Notes under the pieces: generated by a model
The model's input: the letters and a program-made list of their open reading frames with translations, nothing else
Database searches by the model: none
Told to the model about the DNA's origin: nothing
Program-made: the position numbers and the translations under genes
NCBI RefSeq assembly: GCF_900112485.1
Contig: NZ_FOMG01000003.1
Coordinates: forward strand, 1-64,000
Reading direction: 5' to 3'
Source: Clostridium uliginosum
Lineage (GTDB): Bacteria; Bacillota; Clostridia; Clostridiales; Clostridiaceae
Length of the DNA stretch: 64,000 nucleotides
In this document: one piece after another, positions 42,418-51,710 of the stretch
Layout of the letters: the number at the start of each line of letters is the position of its first letter
Position numbering within the stretch: position 1 is the first letter of the stretch

Positions 42418-43518
42418 TTAGAAGTTATACTTATCCATATTATCTTTTGTAAATACAGTTCTTTCAGGAAGTAATACAACTCCTGAAGAAGTATCAGAAT
42501 CGTTTGCTTTAGGATCAAGTACGCTATTTGGCATAACTTCTACAGCTCCTATATTAGGGATATCAATCTTATCTCCAACTTTTACTGCATTACCGGAAGC
42601 AATATAGTATGCCATATAGCATCCCATAGCACCTTGAACACCGCAATCCCATAGGCCCCAACGAGTTAAGATACCATCGCTGCAATATTGTTTCATTGAA
42701 TTAGGTGAAGCAAAACCAGTTATAGTAACATCTTTAGCTGTCAAACCTTTGTTTTGAGCTGCTTGAGCTTGTCCTGGAAGTGCAGTAGAATCGTTACAAA
42801 TAATTAAGTCAATGTCAGAATGTGCAGACAATACAGATTCACCAACAGAGATAGCTTGTTCAGCATCTTGATTTGAATAGTAGTTATCTTTTGCAACATT
42901 TTGCCAATTAGGATATTTTGATTTTATATATTTATCACCTTCTACTTGCCATGAGTTTTGGTCAGTAACAGTTGCGTTTGAATAATGCCAGCAATATTTG
43001 ATAGCATCTTTTTCAGGATCTTTACCACGTTCTTTTAATGAATCGTAACCCATTTGAACTAGCATCTGACCTAATTGTTCAGGAGTTCCTTGTGAAACCA
43101 TGACTTTACGAACTGATGAATCTACGTCAGAATCCCATGTAGTAACTGTAACACCTGCATCAGCTGCCGCTTTAAGTGCTTCTTTAACACCAGCAGCATC
43201 AACAGATGATAAACAAATAGCATTAGTACCTTGTTGAACTGCTTTATTAATTACAGAAACCTGTGAAGCTGCAGATGCATTAGCATCACCTTCGTAATCA
43301 ACTTTGAATCCCCATTTTCCAGCATAATCTTGAGCTCCTTTATTAGCAGATTCAAAGAATGCATTACCTGTAAGTTTAGGAATAAATGTTACAGTAGTAT
43401 CTCCTTTTTTAGAACTATTAGTTGATGCTTCCTTTGTAGCAGTGCTTGAACCGCATCCAACAAGTGTAGTGACCATCATTGCAGCAACAAGTGCTAATGC
43501 AACAGCTTTTTTCTTCAT
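42418..43518 (-). CDS. lsrB: LsrB, AI-2 binding lipoprotein
   Basis: A 366-aa periplasmic-binding-type lipoprotein; KAVALALVAAMMVTTLVGC sets Cys 22 as anchor. TVTFIPKLTGNAFFESANKG, DYEGDANASAASQVSVINKA, CLSSVDAAGVKEALKAAADA, TWDSDVDSSVRKVMVSQGT and ITGFASPNSMKQYC carry the sugar/AI-2 contacts as in LsrB (Lys, two Asp, and Ala/Pro positions). It delivers AI-2 to LsrCD. GGGGGATTTATT precedes the ATG. It is the fourth gene of the operon, order as in enteric lsrACDB. Confidence 0.95.
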   Translation of the reverse strand: MKKKAVALALVAAMMVTTLVGCGSSTATKEASTNSSKKGDTTVTFIPKLTGNAFFESANKGAQDYAGKWGFKVDYEGDANASAASQVSVINKAVQQGTNAICLSSVDAAGVKEALKAAADAGVTVTTWDSDVDSSVRKVMVSQGTPEQLGQMLVQMGYDSLKERGKDPEKDAIKYCWHYSNATVTDQNSWQVEGDKYIKSKYPNWQNVAKDNYYSNQDAEQAISVGESVLSAHSDIDLIICNDSTALPGQAQAAQNKGLTAKDVTITGFASPNSMKQYCSDGILTRWGLWDCGVQGAMGCYMAYYIASGNAVKVGDKIDIPNIGAVEVMPNSVLDPKANDSDTSSGVVLLPERTVFTKDNMDKYNF

Positions 43519-43609
43519 AATAAATCCCCCTTGTATATTATGTTTTTTATTTTATGCAGACGTTGATACATCCGCCTGTATACACATTAATAATAAAAGT
43601 CATACATAT

Positions 43610-44656
43610 TTATTTATGTACTAATTTATCATTTAACTTTTGTTTAAAATTAAAATTATTCTGTATGAATTTATTAATCTTTGGATTTTTAGAAGCAGTA
43701 CTTGCTGCAACTACAAGAACCAGCATTATACCTACTGGAATATCCAAATATTGATTTGATATGCCATTCATAGAAAGTCCAAATCTCATAATTCCAATTG
43801 CAACAGCTGCAAGTGCAGTACCAAAAACTCCTCCTTTACCTCCTAAGGTAGAAGTACCACCAAGTATTACTGCTGTAATAATTGGCATTGTTAAGTCACC
43901 GCCAAAATCAGATTTTGACGAACCAAGGTAGCTTGTCATAATAATTCCTGCAAAAGAAGCTGCCATGCCTGAAAAAATGTAAGTGCTCATAATTATCAAT
44001 CTTGTATTGATACCAGAAAATTCTGCTGCACGCTTATTAATACCACTAAGGAATACTTGTCTTCCGTACTTTGTACGATGAAGAATAATATAGGCAATAA
44101 CGGCAAGTGCAATAAAAATGAAAACCTGCGAAGGTATTACTCCAAAGAACCGTTTTTTTGTAAAAGATGTAAATGCCTCTGGAAATCCACTTATACCAAG
44201 ATAAGCAGCTGTATTTGACATATTTGATACTGCAATAGCAAGTCCAGAATATAAAAACGATCCTCCTAATGTAATTACCATTGGCTGTACATTAGTAAAT
44301 GCTACGAAAAATCCACTTAATGCACCGCATAAACAACCAATAATTACAGCAATTAAACAAGCTGTACCAACACTAATTCCTAAGGTTTTCCACGTAACAC
44401 CAATTATGATTGAGCTTAAACCTACAATGGAACCAGCCTGTAAATCTATACCACCAGTAATAAATACAAAACACATAAATATTGAAATAATACAGATGGA
44501 AATAAAATCATTAAAACTACCAAATAAAACACGTGGCATTAAAAATTTAGGATTCATACCACCAAATATAAGTACTTCTGCAACAATAAACAGTATTAGG
44601 AAATATTCCCAACGAAATTTAAATTTCAAATGATTTTTTTTCAATTTCTCTTTCAT
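43610..44656 (-). CDS. lsrD: LsrD, AI-2 ABC permease
   Basis: A 348-aa permease with about ten hydrophobic segments. FVFITGGIDLQAGSIVGLSS, TLGGSFLYSGLAIAVSNM, ILGGTSTLGGKGGVFGTALA and MRFGLSMNGISNQYLDIPVG are BPD_transp_2 (RbsC-like) signatures and match LsrD order. Start and lsrC stop overlap as TAATG. It forms the membrane channel with LsrC and uses LsrA for ATP hydrolysis. Confidence 0.93.
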   Translation of the reverse strand: MKEKLKKNHLKFKFRWEYFLILFIVAEVLIFGGMNPKFLMPRVLFGSFNDFISICIISIFMCFVFITGGIDLQAGSIVGLSSIIIGVTWKTLGISVGTACLIAVIIGCLCGALSGFFVAFTNVQPMVITLGGSFLYSGLAIAVSNMSNTAAYLGISGFPEAFTSFTKKRFFGVIPSQVFIFIALAVIAYIILHRTKYGRQVFLSGINKRAAEFSGINTRLIIMSTYIFSGMAASFAGIIMTSYLGSSKSDFGGDLTMPIITAVILGGTSTLGGKGGVFGTALAAVAIGIMRFGLSMNGISNQYLDIPVGIMLVLVVAASTASKNPKINKFIQNNFNFKQKLNDKLVHK

Positions 44657-45675
44657 TATATATTTCCTCCTATTGTGTTATTTTGATCAGTTGCTTCAGT
44701 TCTTGCTACCAATCGTTCTCGTCTTGCCTTTTCAGCATTACGGTGCTGTATTATTGCATCCAAAACAACTATAGTGATTAACAAAATACCAGTAATGGTA
44801 TTATCATAGTCAGATGAAAATCCTAAAAATACTAATATACGGCTGATAGATGCCATGATCAATGCACCAAATGTAGCACCAACCATATTTCCAATACCAC
44901 CTGAAAGGCTAATACCACCAATAACGCAAGCAGCAATCGCTTTCATCTCGTAACCATTACCAGATGTAGGTGTAACAAATCCAATACGACTTACAAATAC
45001 AACAGCAGCTAAAGATGCACAAACTGCACAAATTACAAAGCTGATCAAATGTGTTCCTGTAACAGGAAGACCAAGATGAGTTGCACCATCTTCATTATCA
45101 CCAACTGCTTGGAAGTAGCGGCCACGCTTTGTCTTTGTCAAAAACATGTATATAGCAATCATGACAACAATTGTGAAGATATACATCCATGACAATCCTG
45201 CAATACCCTTTTGTGAAAGTCCTTTAAAATCTTTTGGAACATTTTCAACCCAAGCACCACCAGTGTACACATATGAAATACCTCTTATTACACTATTGAT
45301 ACCAATAGTCATGATAATGGATGGTACTTTAAGAATTGCAACGCCAACTCCATTTACCAAACCTATAACCAAACCTATACATACAGCTACTAGCACTGAA
45401 AGTAGAAAAGGTTTACCATCTCTAGCCATAGTCGCTACAACTGCAGCTGTTAACCCTAAAGTAGCTCCGATGGATGCATCAATCTCACCAGTAAATATAA
45501 CAAATGCCATACCAATGGCACAGATTGTATAAACTGTAGCACCATTTAAACAAAGCATAATATTATCTGATTGCATAAATGTAGGATTTATAATTCCAAC
45601 AATTGCATATAAAGCAAATAGAAAAATAATCGCGGTGGACTCTCTTCGATTAAAAAATTTCTTTATTACATTCAT
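44656..45675 (-). CDS. lsrC: LsrC, AI-2 ABC permease
   Basis: A 339-aa RbsC-like permease: YTICAIGMAFVIFTGEIDAS, IGATLGLTAAVVATMAR, VPSIIMTIGINSVIRGISYV, ACVIGGISLSGGIGNMVGAT and GFSSDYDNTITGILLITIVV. It is the first permease of the pair, with lsrA upstream overlapping by ATGA. The C-terminal tail is basic and cytosolic (RNAEKARRERLVARTEATDQ). Confidence 0.93.
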   Translation of the reverse strand: MNVIKKFFNRRESTAIIFLFALYAIVGIINPTFMQSDNIMLCLNGATVYTICAIGMAFVIFTGEIDASIGATLGLTAAVVATMARDGKPFLLSVLVAVCIGLVIGLVNGVGVAILKVPSIIMTIGINSVIRGISYVYTGGAWVENVPKDFKGLSQKGIAGLSWMYIFTIVVMIAIYMFLTKTKRGRYFQAVGDNEDGATHLGLPVTGTHLISFVICAVCASLAAVVFVSRIGFVTPTSGNGYEMKAIAACVIGGISLSGGIGNMVGATFGALIMASISRILVFLGFSSDYDNTITGILLITIVVLDAIIQHRNAEKARRERLVARTEATDQNNTIGGNI

Positions 45676-47213
45676 ATTTTTGTACCTTCCTTCTTGTCCT
45701 CATAGACACCAAACGCTGCACTCATGAGATTGTTTTCACTAATGTCAGCCTTTTGAAATGTATGATTGATACAACCCTGAAACATAGTAATTACACGATC
45801 TGAAAGCTGAATAATTTCTTCCATATCAGATGAGATCAGTAAAACTGAAAATCCTTGTTCCTTTAGCTTATTTATAATCGTATACACATCACCACGGGCT
45901 GAAGCATCAATACCACGAGTAGGCTCATCTAATATAATAAGCTTTGGATGAGTTGCAAGAATTCTGGCTATTACAACCTTTTGCTGATTACCACCTGAAA
46001 GGCTTCCAATCAGTTGGTCCTGTCCAGTTACTTTAATGTACAAATCCTTTATGTATTGGTCAGTGATTTTCTTTTCTTCTTTAAAATTCATGAAAAACTT
46101 ACTAAGATTTTTTAAACATCCACATGAAGTGTTTAATGCGATATCACCAATTTTGAAAATTCCATCTTGCCCTCTATCTTCGGGAACATAGTTGATACCC
46201 TTTTCAATTACCTTAGCAGTAGATAATCCTGTAATATCTTCTCCATCAAGATAAACCTTTCCTCCAAGTACTACATCTTTACCAAAAATTGTGACTGCAA
46301 GTTCTGTACGACCAGCACCTACTACTCCTGCTAAACCTAATATTTCACCAGGATATACATCAAAAGATACATCTTTAAAACCATACCCACTATAATTATT
46401 CAAGCTGAAAATTGGTTTAAGATTTTTATAATCTGGTACTTTACCCTTTAAGATCTGTTGCTTCTCTTCTATATTAGGAGGAAGAAGACCTTTTACAAGC
46501 ATATCACGGGTAAAATCTTTAACTAGTCCATTAAGTGTAATAATACCATCTCTCATTATTGCAACATGAGTTGCAATTTCAAATACTTCTTCAAGACGAT
46601 GAGTAATATATATGATACCAATATTTTTCTTTTTAAGATCTTCAATAATCGTAAAAAGAGATTCTACTTCATTAAATGTTAATGCACTAGTAGGTTCGTC
46701 CAAAATAAGTAGTTTTGCATTTCTTAAAAGTCCACGAAGAAGTTCAACAAGCTGCTGTTCTGCAATAGATAAAGTCAGAGCTTTTCTGCTTAAATCCATT
46801 TCCCAGCCAAGCTGCGTTATCAAATCTACAAGACGTTTGTGCAATTCTCCAGGATTTTCATTAAAACCTATTACTATATTTTCTTCTACAGTCATATTTG
46901 GGAAAAGCATAGGTTCCTGAGGTACAAGATACATTCCAAGATCCATTGCATCTTGAGGTTTTGAACTTGTAACCTTATTACCACCAACATAAATATCGCC
47001 TGTATCCTGCCTATAAATGCACATTATGATTTTCATTAAGGTGCTCTTACCTGCACCGTTACCCCCGATCAATGCTAGTACTTCGCCTTTACATACATCA
47101 AGATTGATGCCTTTCAAGACCTGATTTTTAGCAAATGATTTATGGATATCGTTTACGGAAAGGAGCGTATCCTTGGGATTTATTGTTTTACTATTTAAAA
47201 TATTATCTAACAT
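45672..47213 (-). CDS. lsrA: LsrA, AI-2 ABC ATPase
   Basis: About 513 aa with two ATPase halves. Walker A GGNGAGKSTLMKII, signature LSIAEQQLVELLRGLLRN, Walker B LLILDEPTSAL; the second half has VVGAGRTELAVTIFGKD (degenerate Walker A), SLSGGNQQKVVIARILAT and LIILDEPTRGIDA. This is the RbsA/LsrA layout. Start ATG 47213 is preferred (GGGGG 9 nt upstream); the frame to 47246 runs into operator sequence. It is the first gene of the operon, divergent from lsrR. Confidence 0.94.
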   Translation of the reverse strand: MLDNILNSKTINPKDTLLSVNDIHKSFAKNQVLKGINLDVCKGEVLALIGGNGAGKSTLMKIIMCIYRQDTGDIYVGGNKVTSSKPQDAMDLGMYLVPQEPMLFPNMTVEENIVIGFNENPGELHKRLVDLITQLGWEMDLSRKALTLSIAEQQLVELLRGLLRNAKLLILDEPTSALTFNEVESLFTIIEDLKKKNIGIIYITHRLEEVFEIATHVAIMRDGIITLNGLVKDFTRDMLVKGLLPPNIEEKQQILKGKVPDYKNLKPIFSLNNYSGYGFKDVSFDVYPGEILGLAGVVGAGRTELAVTIFGKDVVLGGKVYLDGEDITGLSTAKVIEKGINYVPEDRGQDGIFKIGDIALNTSCGCLKNLSKFFMNFKEEKKITDQYIKDLYIKVTGQDQLIGSLSGGNQQKVVIARILATHPKLIILDEPTRGIDASARGDVYTIINKLKEQGFSVLLISSDMEEIIQLSDRVITMFQGCINHTFQKADISENNLMSAAFGVYEDKKEGTKI

Positions 47214-47239
47214 AATCCAAGCCCCCACAATAAAATTAT

Positions 47240-47309
47240 TTAACATTTGTTACTTGTTTAATATTTTGTTTTGCAATTTCATAATATAATATATTACCTA
47301 TTTTGTCAA
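47240..47309 (-). promoter_or_regulatory. lsrA promoter and downstream operator
   Basis: Minus strand TTGACA (47304-47309), 17-bp spacer, TATTAT (47281-47286). Downstream of the start point lies AAACAAGTAACAAATGTTAA (47241-47260), containing the AACAAATGTTA core also found three times before lsrR. A repressor bound here would block early elongation. Confidence 0.75.
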
Positions 47310-47316
47310 TAATTTT

Positions 47317-47332
47317 ATGATAACGTTTTTAA
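47317..47332. promoter_or_regulatory. possible cre (CcpA) site
   Basis: ATGATAACGTTTTTAA matches the cre consensus WTGNNARCGNWWWCAW at all but one base. It lies 8 bp upstream of the lsrA -35. Catabolite control of lsr is known in enterics through CRP; here CcpA would be the counterpart (inference). Confidence 0.45.
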
Positions 47333-47441
47333 TGGTATTTAATATTTTTTATTGTTTTAAAGCTTAAACCTTTACATTTCAATAGTTACAAGTGTTTTAT
47401 TTCTTTGTTTTTTAGCTTTAATATTCAAAATAATTTCAACA

Positions 47442-47539
47442 TTGACAGTAAAAAACAGTACTGATATAATATTTATTAAGGCAAACAAATGTTATACGTC
47501 AAAACAAATGTTATACGTCAAAACAAATGTTAAAGAACT
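47442..47539 (+). promoter_or_regulatory. lsrR promoter with three 19-bp operators
   Basis: TTGACA (47442-47447), 17 bp, TATAAT (47465-47470): a perfect promoter. It is followed by three direct 19-bp units at 47483-47501, 47502-47520 and 47521-47539: AAACAAATGTTATACGTCA twice, then AAACAAATGTTAAAGAACT. The units begin ~6 bp after the expected start point. LsrR (SorC family) is the obvious ligand. Confidence 0.8.
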
Positions 47540-47627
47540 TAGTAAATGTATAAAACCGGTCTTAAATTAAGTTTATTACGAAAATATATCCGTTAGTTAA
47601 TATGAAAATATCGGAGGTAAAATAAAT

Positions 47628-48581
47628 ATGGATAATAATATTGATTATGAAAAGGTTCTTATGTTTAAAACTGCATGGTATTACTATGTAGATAATATGA
47701 CACAACAGCGAATTTCAGAATTTCTCGGAATCTCACGTATGCGTGTTGTAAAATTATTGAATCAGGCACGTACTACTGGAACTATTCAATTTAAAATAAA
47801 AGATGATTATGCCAATCGCATGCAGTTAGAACAACGCTTAGCAAAAACTTACAATCTTAAAGACACTTTTATTGTAGCTTCACCTCCTGATGAAGTTAAT
47901 ACAAATGAGAATGTTGCCAAAGCCGCTGCAATGTATATAAATAATCGTCTTGAAGATAATGCTTTCATTAATATGGGATATGGTGATACACAAAGCCGCA
48001 TTTTAAATAATCTGGCGACTATGGTAGAACAACCTATTTCTGTAGTTTCGCTCACTGGTGGAGTTAATTTTTATCTACCAAATAATATGTCTTCAATCTT
48101 CAATGCGAAACTATATTTAATTCCATCACCCCTTCTTGTATCTTCAAAAGAAGTCGTAGATGCAATTAAGAATGAGGCATCCGTTAATGATATCTCACGT
48201 ATGACACAACTTTCTTCTTTATCTGTTATAGGTATTGGTTCTGTAAGTAAAAATGCAACAACTCTAAAAAGCGGCATTTTAAGTGAGAATGATCTACTCT
48301 ACCTAAAATTGAAAGGTGCTGTAGGTGATGTATTGTGCCATTTTATAGATAAGGATGGAAATTTAATAGATTCAAATATTGAATCTCGTCTCATCACAAC
48401 TCCACTTGAGACACTTAGAAACCTAGAAAATGTAATTGGAGTTGCTGCAGGTGATGATAAAGTTGATGCAATTAAAGCTACCTTGAAGGGAGGTTACATA
48501 GATATTCTTATTACTGATGAATCAACAGCCCTACAACTATTAGAAAATGAACCAGAACATTTAGATAATTTAAATGATTAG
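47628..48581 (+). CDS. lsrR: LsrR, SorC/DeoR-family AI-2 repressor
   Basis: A 317-aa SorC-family regulator. N-terminal HTH YYYVDNMTQQRISEFLGISR, MRVVKLLNQARTTGTIQFKI; the sugar-binding domain has NMGYGDTQSRILNNLATM, VSLTGGVNF, SVIGIGSVSKNATTLKSG and VGDVLCHFIDKDGN. LsrR represses lsr operons and is released by phospho-AI-2 made by LsrK, the next gene. GGAGG lies 10 nt before the ATG. Operators overlap the start of its own transcript, suggesting autoregulation. Confidence 0.93.
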   Translation: MDNNIDYEKVLMFKTAWYYYVDNMTQQRISEFLGISRMRVVKLLNQARTTGTIQFKIKDDYANRMQLEQRLAKTYNLKDTFIVASPPDEVNTNENVAKAAAMYINNRLEDNAFINMGYGDTQSRILNNLATMVEQPISVVSLTGGVNFYLPNNMSSIFNAKLYLIPSPLLVSSKEVVDAIKNEASVNDISRMTQLSSLSVIGIGSVSKNATTLKSGILSENDLLYLKLKGAVGDVLCHFIDKDGNLIDSNIESRLITTPLETLRNLENVIGVAAGDDKVDAIKATLKGGYIDILITDESTALQLLENEPEHLDNLND

Positions 48582-48589
48582 ATTACATT

Positions 48590-48712
48590 ATATATATATA
48601 TTGTAATTAACAATTTACATTGTTAACAATTGATAATGAAATCCCTTCAGGATTTCTTAAATTTTTTTGTTAACAATGTAAAATCTAAATTGCAACATAT
48701 ATATATGAAAAT
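48590..48712. repeat. repeat E, copy 1 (palindromic, lsrR-lsrK gap)
   Basis: TTACATTATATATATATATT and TTGCAACATATATATATGAA at the edges, CAATTTACATTGTTAACAA pairing with TTGTTAACAATGTAAAAT, and a central hairpin AAATCCCTTCAGGATTTC. Related sequence lies at 57000-57140. It may reduce readthrough from lsrR to lsrK. Confidence 0.6.
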
Positions 48713-48775
48713 TATATTTTTATAATAATTTTTAATTTATTAATATTCTATTTATTATAGGGGGGAGTTATTTAT

Positions 48776-50338
48776 ATGCAACAATATTTAATGGCCGTCG
48801 ATGCTGGTACTGGCAGCGTACGTGCTCTTTTATTCGATTTTAAAGGCAATCAGATTGGTTGTGTGCAACAGGAATGGACACATAATGAAGATCCAAGATG
48901 GCCTGGAAGTATGGACTTTGACTGGATTCATAATTGGGATCTGGCACGTAGCTGCATTCGCAAAGTTATAGATAAGACAAAAATTGATCCGAAAGAGATT
49001 GCTGCCGTATCCACTACCTGCATGCGTGAAGGAATTGTACTGTATGATAAGGACGGAAAAGAAATCTGGGCCTGTGCTAATGTAGATGCTCGTGCTAACG
49101 ATGAAGTTTCAAAGCTCATTAAAATGGATCCAGACCTAGAAAAGGATTTATACCTCGAATCTGGACAAACTTTTGCTCTCGATGCAATTCCACGAATCCT
49201 TTGGGTAAAGAATAAAATGCCTGAAATTTATGATAAGGTTTCCACTGTAGGCATGTTTAATGATTGGCTGATTTATAAAATGACTGGAAAGCTTGCAGTT
49301 GAACCAAGCAATAGTTCAACCACCGGTATCCTTAATCTTAAGAAACGTGCATGGAATCCTTCAATTATGAAAAGATGTGGTCTTAAGGATGATATCTTTC
49401 CACCAGTTGCAGAATGTGGTTCTGTAATCGGCAAGGTAAATGTAAAAGGTTCTGAAGACACCGGTCTTGCTGAAGGTACTATTGTTGTAGTTGGCGGAGG
49501 TGATGCACAGCTTGGTTGCATTGGTGTAGGCGTTGTAAAACCAAATGAAGCAGCTGTTTTTGGTGGAAGTTTTTGGCAGTACGAACTTAATACAGATACT
49601 GTTAAAACAGATCCAGACTGCCGTGTCCGTGTAAACTGTCATGCTGTACCAGGTATATGGCAATATGAAGCACTAGCATTTAAACCAGGGCTTGTTATGC
49701 GATGGTACCGCGATAGTTTCTGCCAACTTGAAAAACAGGAAGCTGAAAACACAGGTAGAGATGTTTATGATCTTATGAATGAGAAGGCAGCCGAAATTCC
49801 TGCTGGAAGCTACGGCATGATGTGCGCTTTTTCAGATATAATGAATTTCATTTCCTGGAAGCATGCTGCTCCTACTTTTACAAATTTCGAACTAGATTCT
49901 GAGAAATTTAACCGTTACACTTTTTATCGTGCAATACTAGAAAATACAGCTATGATTACCAAAGGCAACATTGACATGGTAAAAGAATTTACCGGTAATA
50001 TGCCAGAAAGTATTGTATTTGCAAGTGGTGCTTCAAAGAGTCCGTTGTGGTGTCAGATTTTATCCGATGTTACAGGCTTGCCGATTCGTGTTCCAGTAGT
50101 AAAAGAAGCAACTGGTCTTGGTGCTGCAATCTTGGCTGGTTACGGCGCAGGTATTTATTCTGATATATCAAAAACAGCTAATGAATTGGTACGCTGGGAT
50201 AAAACTTACGAACCAAATATGGAAAATCACGCCCTCTATGATAACATTTACATTGAGTGGAGAAAAGTATATTTTTCACAATTAGACCTTTGCAACCAAA
50301 AAATCACAAAAAATATGTGGATTGCACCTGGTCTTTAG
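48776..50338 (+). CDS. lsrK: LsrK, AI-2 kinase
   Basis: A 520-aa FGGY-family kinase: MAVDAGTGSVRALLFDFKGN, STTCMREGIVLYDKDGKEIW, CANVDARANDEVS, VEPSNSSTTGILNLKKRAWN, VVGGGDAQLGCIGVGVVKPN, SGASKSPLWCQILSDVTGLP and a C-terminus NMWIAPGL that closely follows E. coli LsrK (WKAPGL). It phosphorylates AI-2 (DPD), trapping it and creating the LsrR inducer. GGGGGGAG lies 11 nt before the ATG. It is in line with lsrR and the two cupin-fold genes. Confidence 0.97.
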   Translation: MQQYLMAVDAGTGSVRALLFDFKGNQIGCVQQEWTHNEDPRWPGSMDFDWIHNWDLARSCIRKVIDKTKIDPKEIAAVSTTCMREGIVLYDKDGKEIWACANVDARANDEVSKLIKMDPDLEKDLYLESGQTFALDAIPRILWVKNKMPEIYDKVSTVGMFNDWLIYKMTGKLAVEPSNSSTTGILNLKKRAWNPSIMKRCGLKDDIFPPVAECGSVIGKVNVKGSEDTGLAEGTIVVVGGGDAQLGCIGVGVVKPNEAAVFGGSFWQYELNTDTVKTDPDCRVRVNCHAVPGIWQYEALAFKPGLVMRWYRDSFCQLEKQEAENTGRDVYDLMNEKAAEIPAGSYGMMCAFSDIMNFISWKHAAPTFTNFELDSEKFNRYTFYRAILENTAMITKGNIDMVKEFTGNMPESIVFASGASKSPLWCQILSDVTGLPIRVPVVKEATGLGAAILAGYGAGIYSDISKTANELVRWDKTYEPNMENHALYDNIYIEWRKVYFSQLDLCNQKITKNMWIAPGL

Positions 50339-50357
50339 AATTTATAATAAAAAATTA

Positions 50358-50419
50358 CGCTATGTTTTAAAACCGTGTTGATATTGTTATATAAAGCTCA
50401 TGGACGGTGAAATATAGCT
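50358..50419. mobile_element. short MITE-A copy, 62 bp, with target duplication
   Basis: CGCTATGTTTTAAAACCGTG ... AGCTCATGGACGGTGAAAT with the end ATAGCT; flanked by perfect AAAAATTA (50350-50357 and 50420-50427). It keeps the left end but lost the interior and most of the right end. Located 20 bp after lsrK. Confidence 0.85.
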
Positions 50420-50448
50420 AAAAATTAAAATAATTGGGGGAATTAAAT

Positions 50449-50799
50449 ATGTATATTATTGATGAAAAAGATGAAGAATACCGTTTTGGTGACAGTGGTC
50501 CAAAGTATCTAATGAAAGGTCCACGTATGAATTACGCATTAGTGCAATTTCAATCAGGACAAAGTTTTAAAGCTCATTATCACAACATCATGGAAGAAAA
50601 TTTCTATATTATAGATGGAGAAATTGACATAGTCGTAGATGGCAAAGTAAATCACCTTACAAAGGGTCAGTTTATACATATAGAACCTGGTGAAATTCAC
50701 TATTGTGTGAACAATTACAATAATCCTATAAAAATGGTTTCCACACTTGCACCTTATGAAGAAATAGACAAAGTAGACGTTGAAAATTACACATATTAA
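50449..50799 (+). CDS. cupin-domain protein in lsr locus
   Basis: A 116-aa single cupin barrel. FKAHYHNIMEENFYIIDGEI holds the first metal motif (H-H-E), and IHIEPGEIHYCVNNYNNPIK the second (H). The start is ATG 50449 with GGGGG 9 nt upstream. It follows lsrK and precedes a second cupin-fold gene after 23 bp. E. coli has LsrG (a ferredoxin-like ABM fold isomerase) in the pathway; no such gene is present here, so a metal cupin could isomerise phospho-DPD instead. That role is inference. Confidence 0.85.
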   Translation: MYIIDEKDEEYRFGDSGPKYLMKGPRMNYALVQFQSGQSFKAHYHNIMEENFYIIDGEIDIVVDGKVNHLTKGQFIHIEPGEIHYCVNNYNNPIKMVSTLAPYEEIDKVDVENYTY

Positions 50800-50822
50800 T
50801 TTATTTGGGAGGAATACCAATT

Positions 50823-51320
50823 ATGAAAACAATCAAAGTTATTTCTGTTACAAATGAAAATTTCCGTCCTTATGGATATATTGCAAATATATCTGATCCA
50901 TCAGAAGATTATAGCATGGGCGAAGCGCCTAGTGTATTCCACCGCGATATGGTTATTGCACCAAATGCTGATATCTCCCCTATAGCTTTTGGATCTCTTA
51001 AAGTTGATAAACGCCCATATATCATTGAAGATTTAGAATATCACACTAATGCCTGCGAAGTCATGATGCCATTTGATGATGACATGATCATGTATGCAGG
51101 ACCTGCTTCAAATGATGTTATTGAACTAGACAAGCTTAAGGCATTTCTCATTCCAAAAGGCACTTTAGTAGTCTTTCGTGCAGGTGCATGGCATGGTGCA
51201 CCATACCCTGTACATAACCAGCATGGTACTGTGTTAATTTGCCTTCCGGAACGAACCTATTTAAATGACACAAAAAAGTATTTTTTAGATAAGAAAGATT
51301 TTGTTGAAATTACCTTTTAA
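50823..51320 (+). CDS. AllA-like cupin-fold protein in lsr locus
   Basis: A 165-aa protein with the ureidoglycolate lyase (AllA)-like pattern: NENFRPYGYIANISDP, EYHTNACEVMMPFDDD, DKLKAFLIPKGTLVVFRAGA and WHGAPYPVHNQHGTVLICLP. Ureidoglycolate is unlikely to be its substrate in this setting; AllA-like folds act on small hydroxy-keto compounds, and phospho-DPD breakdown products would fit. ATG 50823 follows GGGAGG by 8 nt. It is the last gene of the plus-strand lsr operon; a MITE-A copy begins 5 bp after its stop. Confidence 0.75.
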   Translation: MKTIKVISVTNENFRPYGYIANISDPSEDYSMGEAPSVFHRDMVIAPNADISPIAFGSLKVDKRPYIIEDLEYHTNACEVMMPFDDDMIMYAGPASNDVIELDKLKAFLIPKGTLVVFRAGAWHGAPYPVHNQHGTVLICLPERTYLNDTKKYFLDKKDFVEITF

Positions 51321-51325
51321 AATTT

Positions 51326-51549
51326 GACTATGTTTTAAAACCGTGTTGATATTATTATATAAAGCTCATAGACGGTGAAATTTACTTTAAGAACTCTAAA
51401 ATAAATATTAGTCCTATTAATGCATGCTCCCAATCACAGATTGTGACAAGCAATTACTAGGACAAATATTCATTAAGAGTTCTACAAAGCAAATTTCAAT
51501 GCTAGTTCACTATTATATAATAATATCAACACTATTCTAAAACATAGCC
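51326..51549. mobile_element. MITE-A copy, 224 bp, with target duplication
   Basis: GACTATGTTTTAAAACCGTG ... TATTCTAAAACATAGCC, flanked by perfect TAAAATTT (51318-51325 and 51550-51557); the left duplication includes the stop codon of the AllA-like gene. The internal inverted repeat is present; no 70-bp module. Confidence 0.9.
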
Positions 51550-51710
51550 TAAAATTTATATAACTAACTTTTGCATATAAAAATCAAGGCAAAAACTTTT
51601 AATTTCAATAAATAGAATAAAGAGGCATCCAATTTAATATAATAGAATTTTGAAAAATACCATACCAAAGAATTGGACATATTCTTAAACAATATAATTT
51701 TTGCAAATTT

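Noticed and set aside
48928-49663. Long minus-strand frames across lsrK
   Set aside because: They are shadows of lsrK, whose full-length match to AI-2 kinase is clear.
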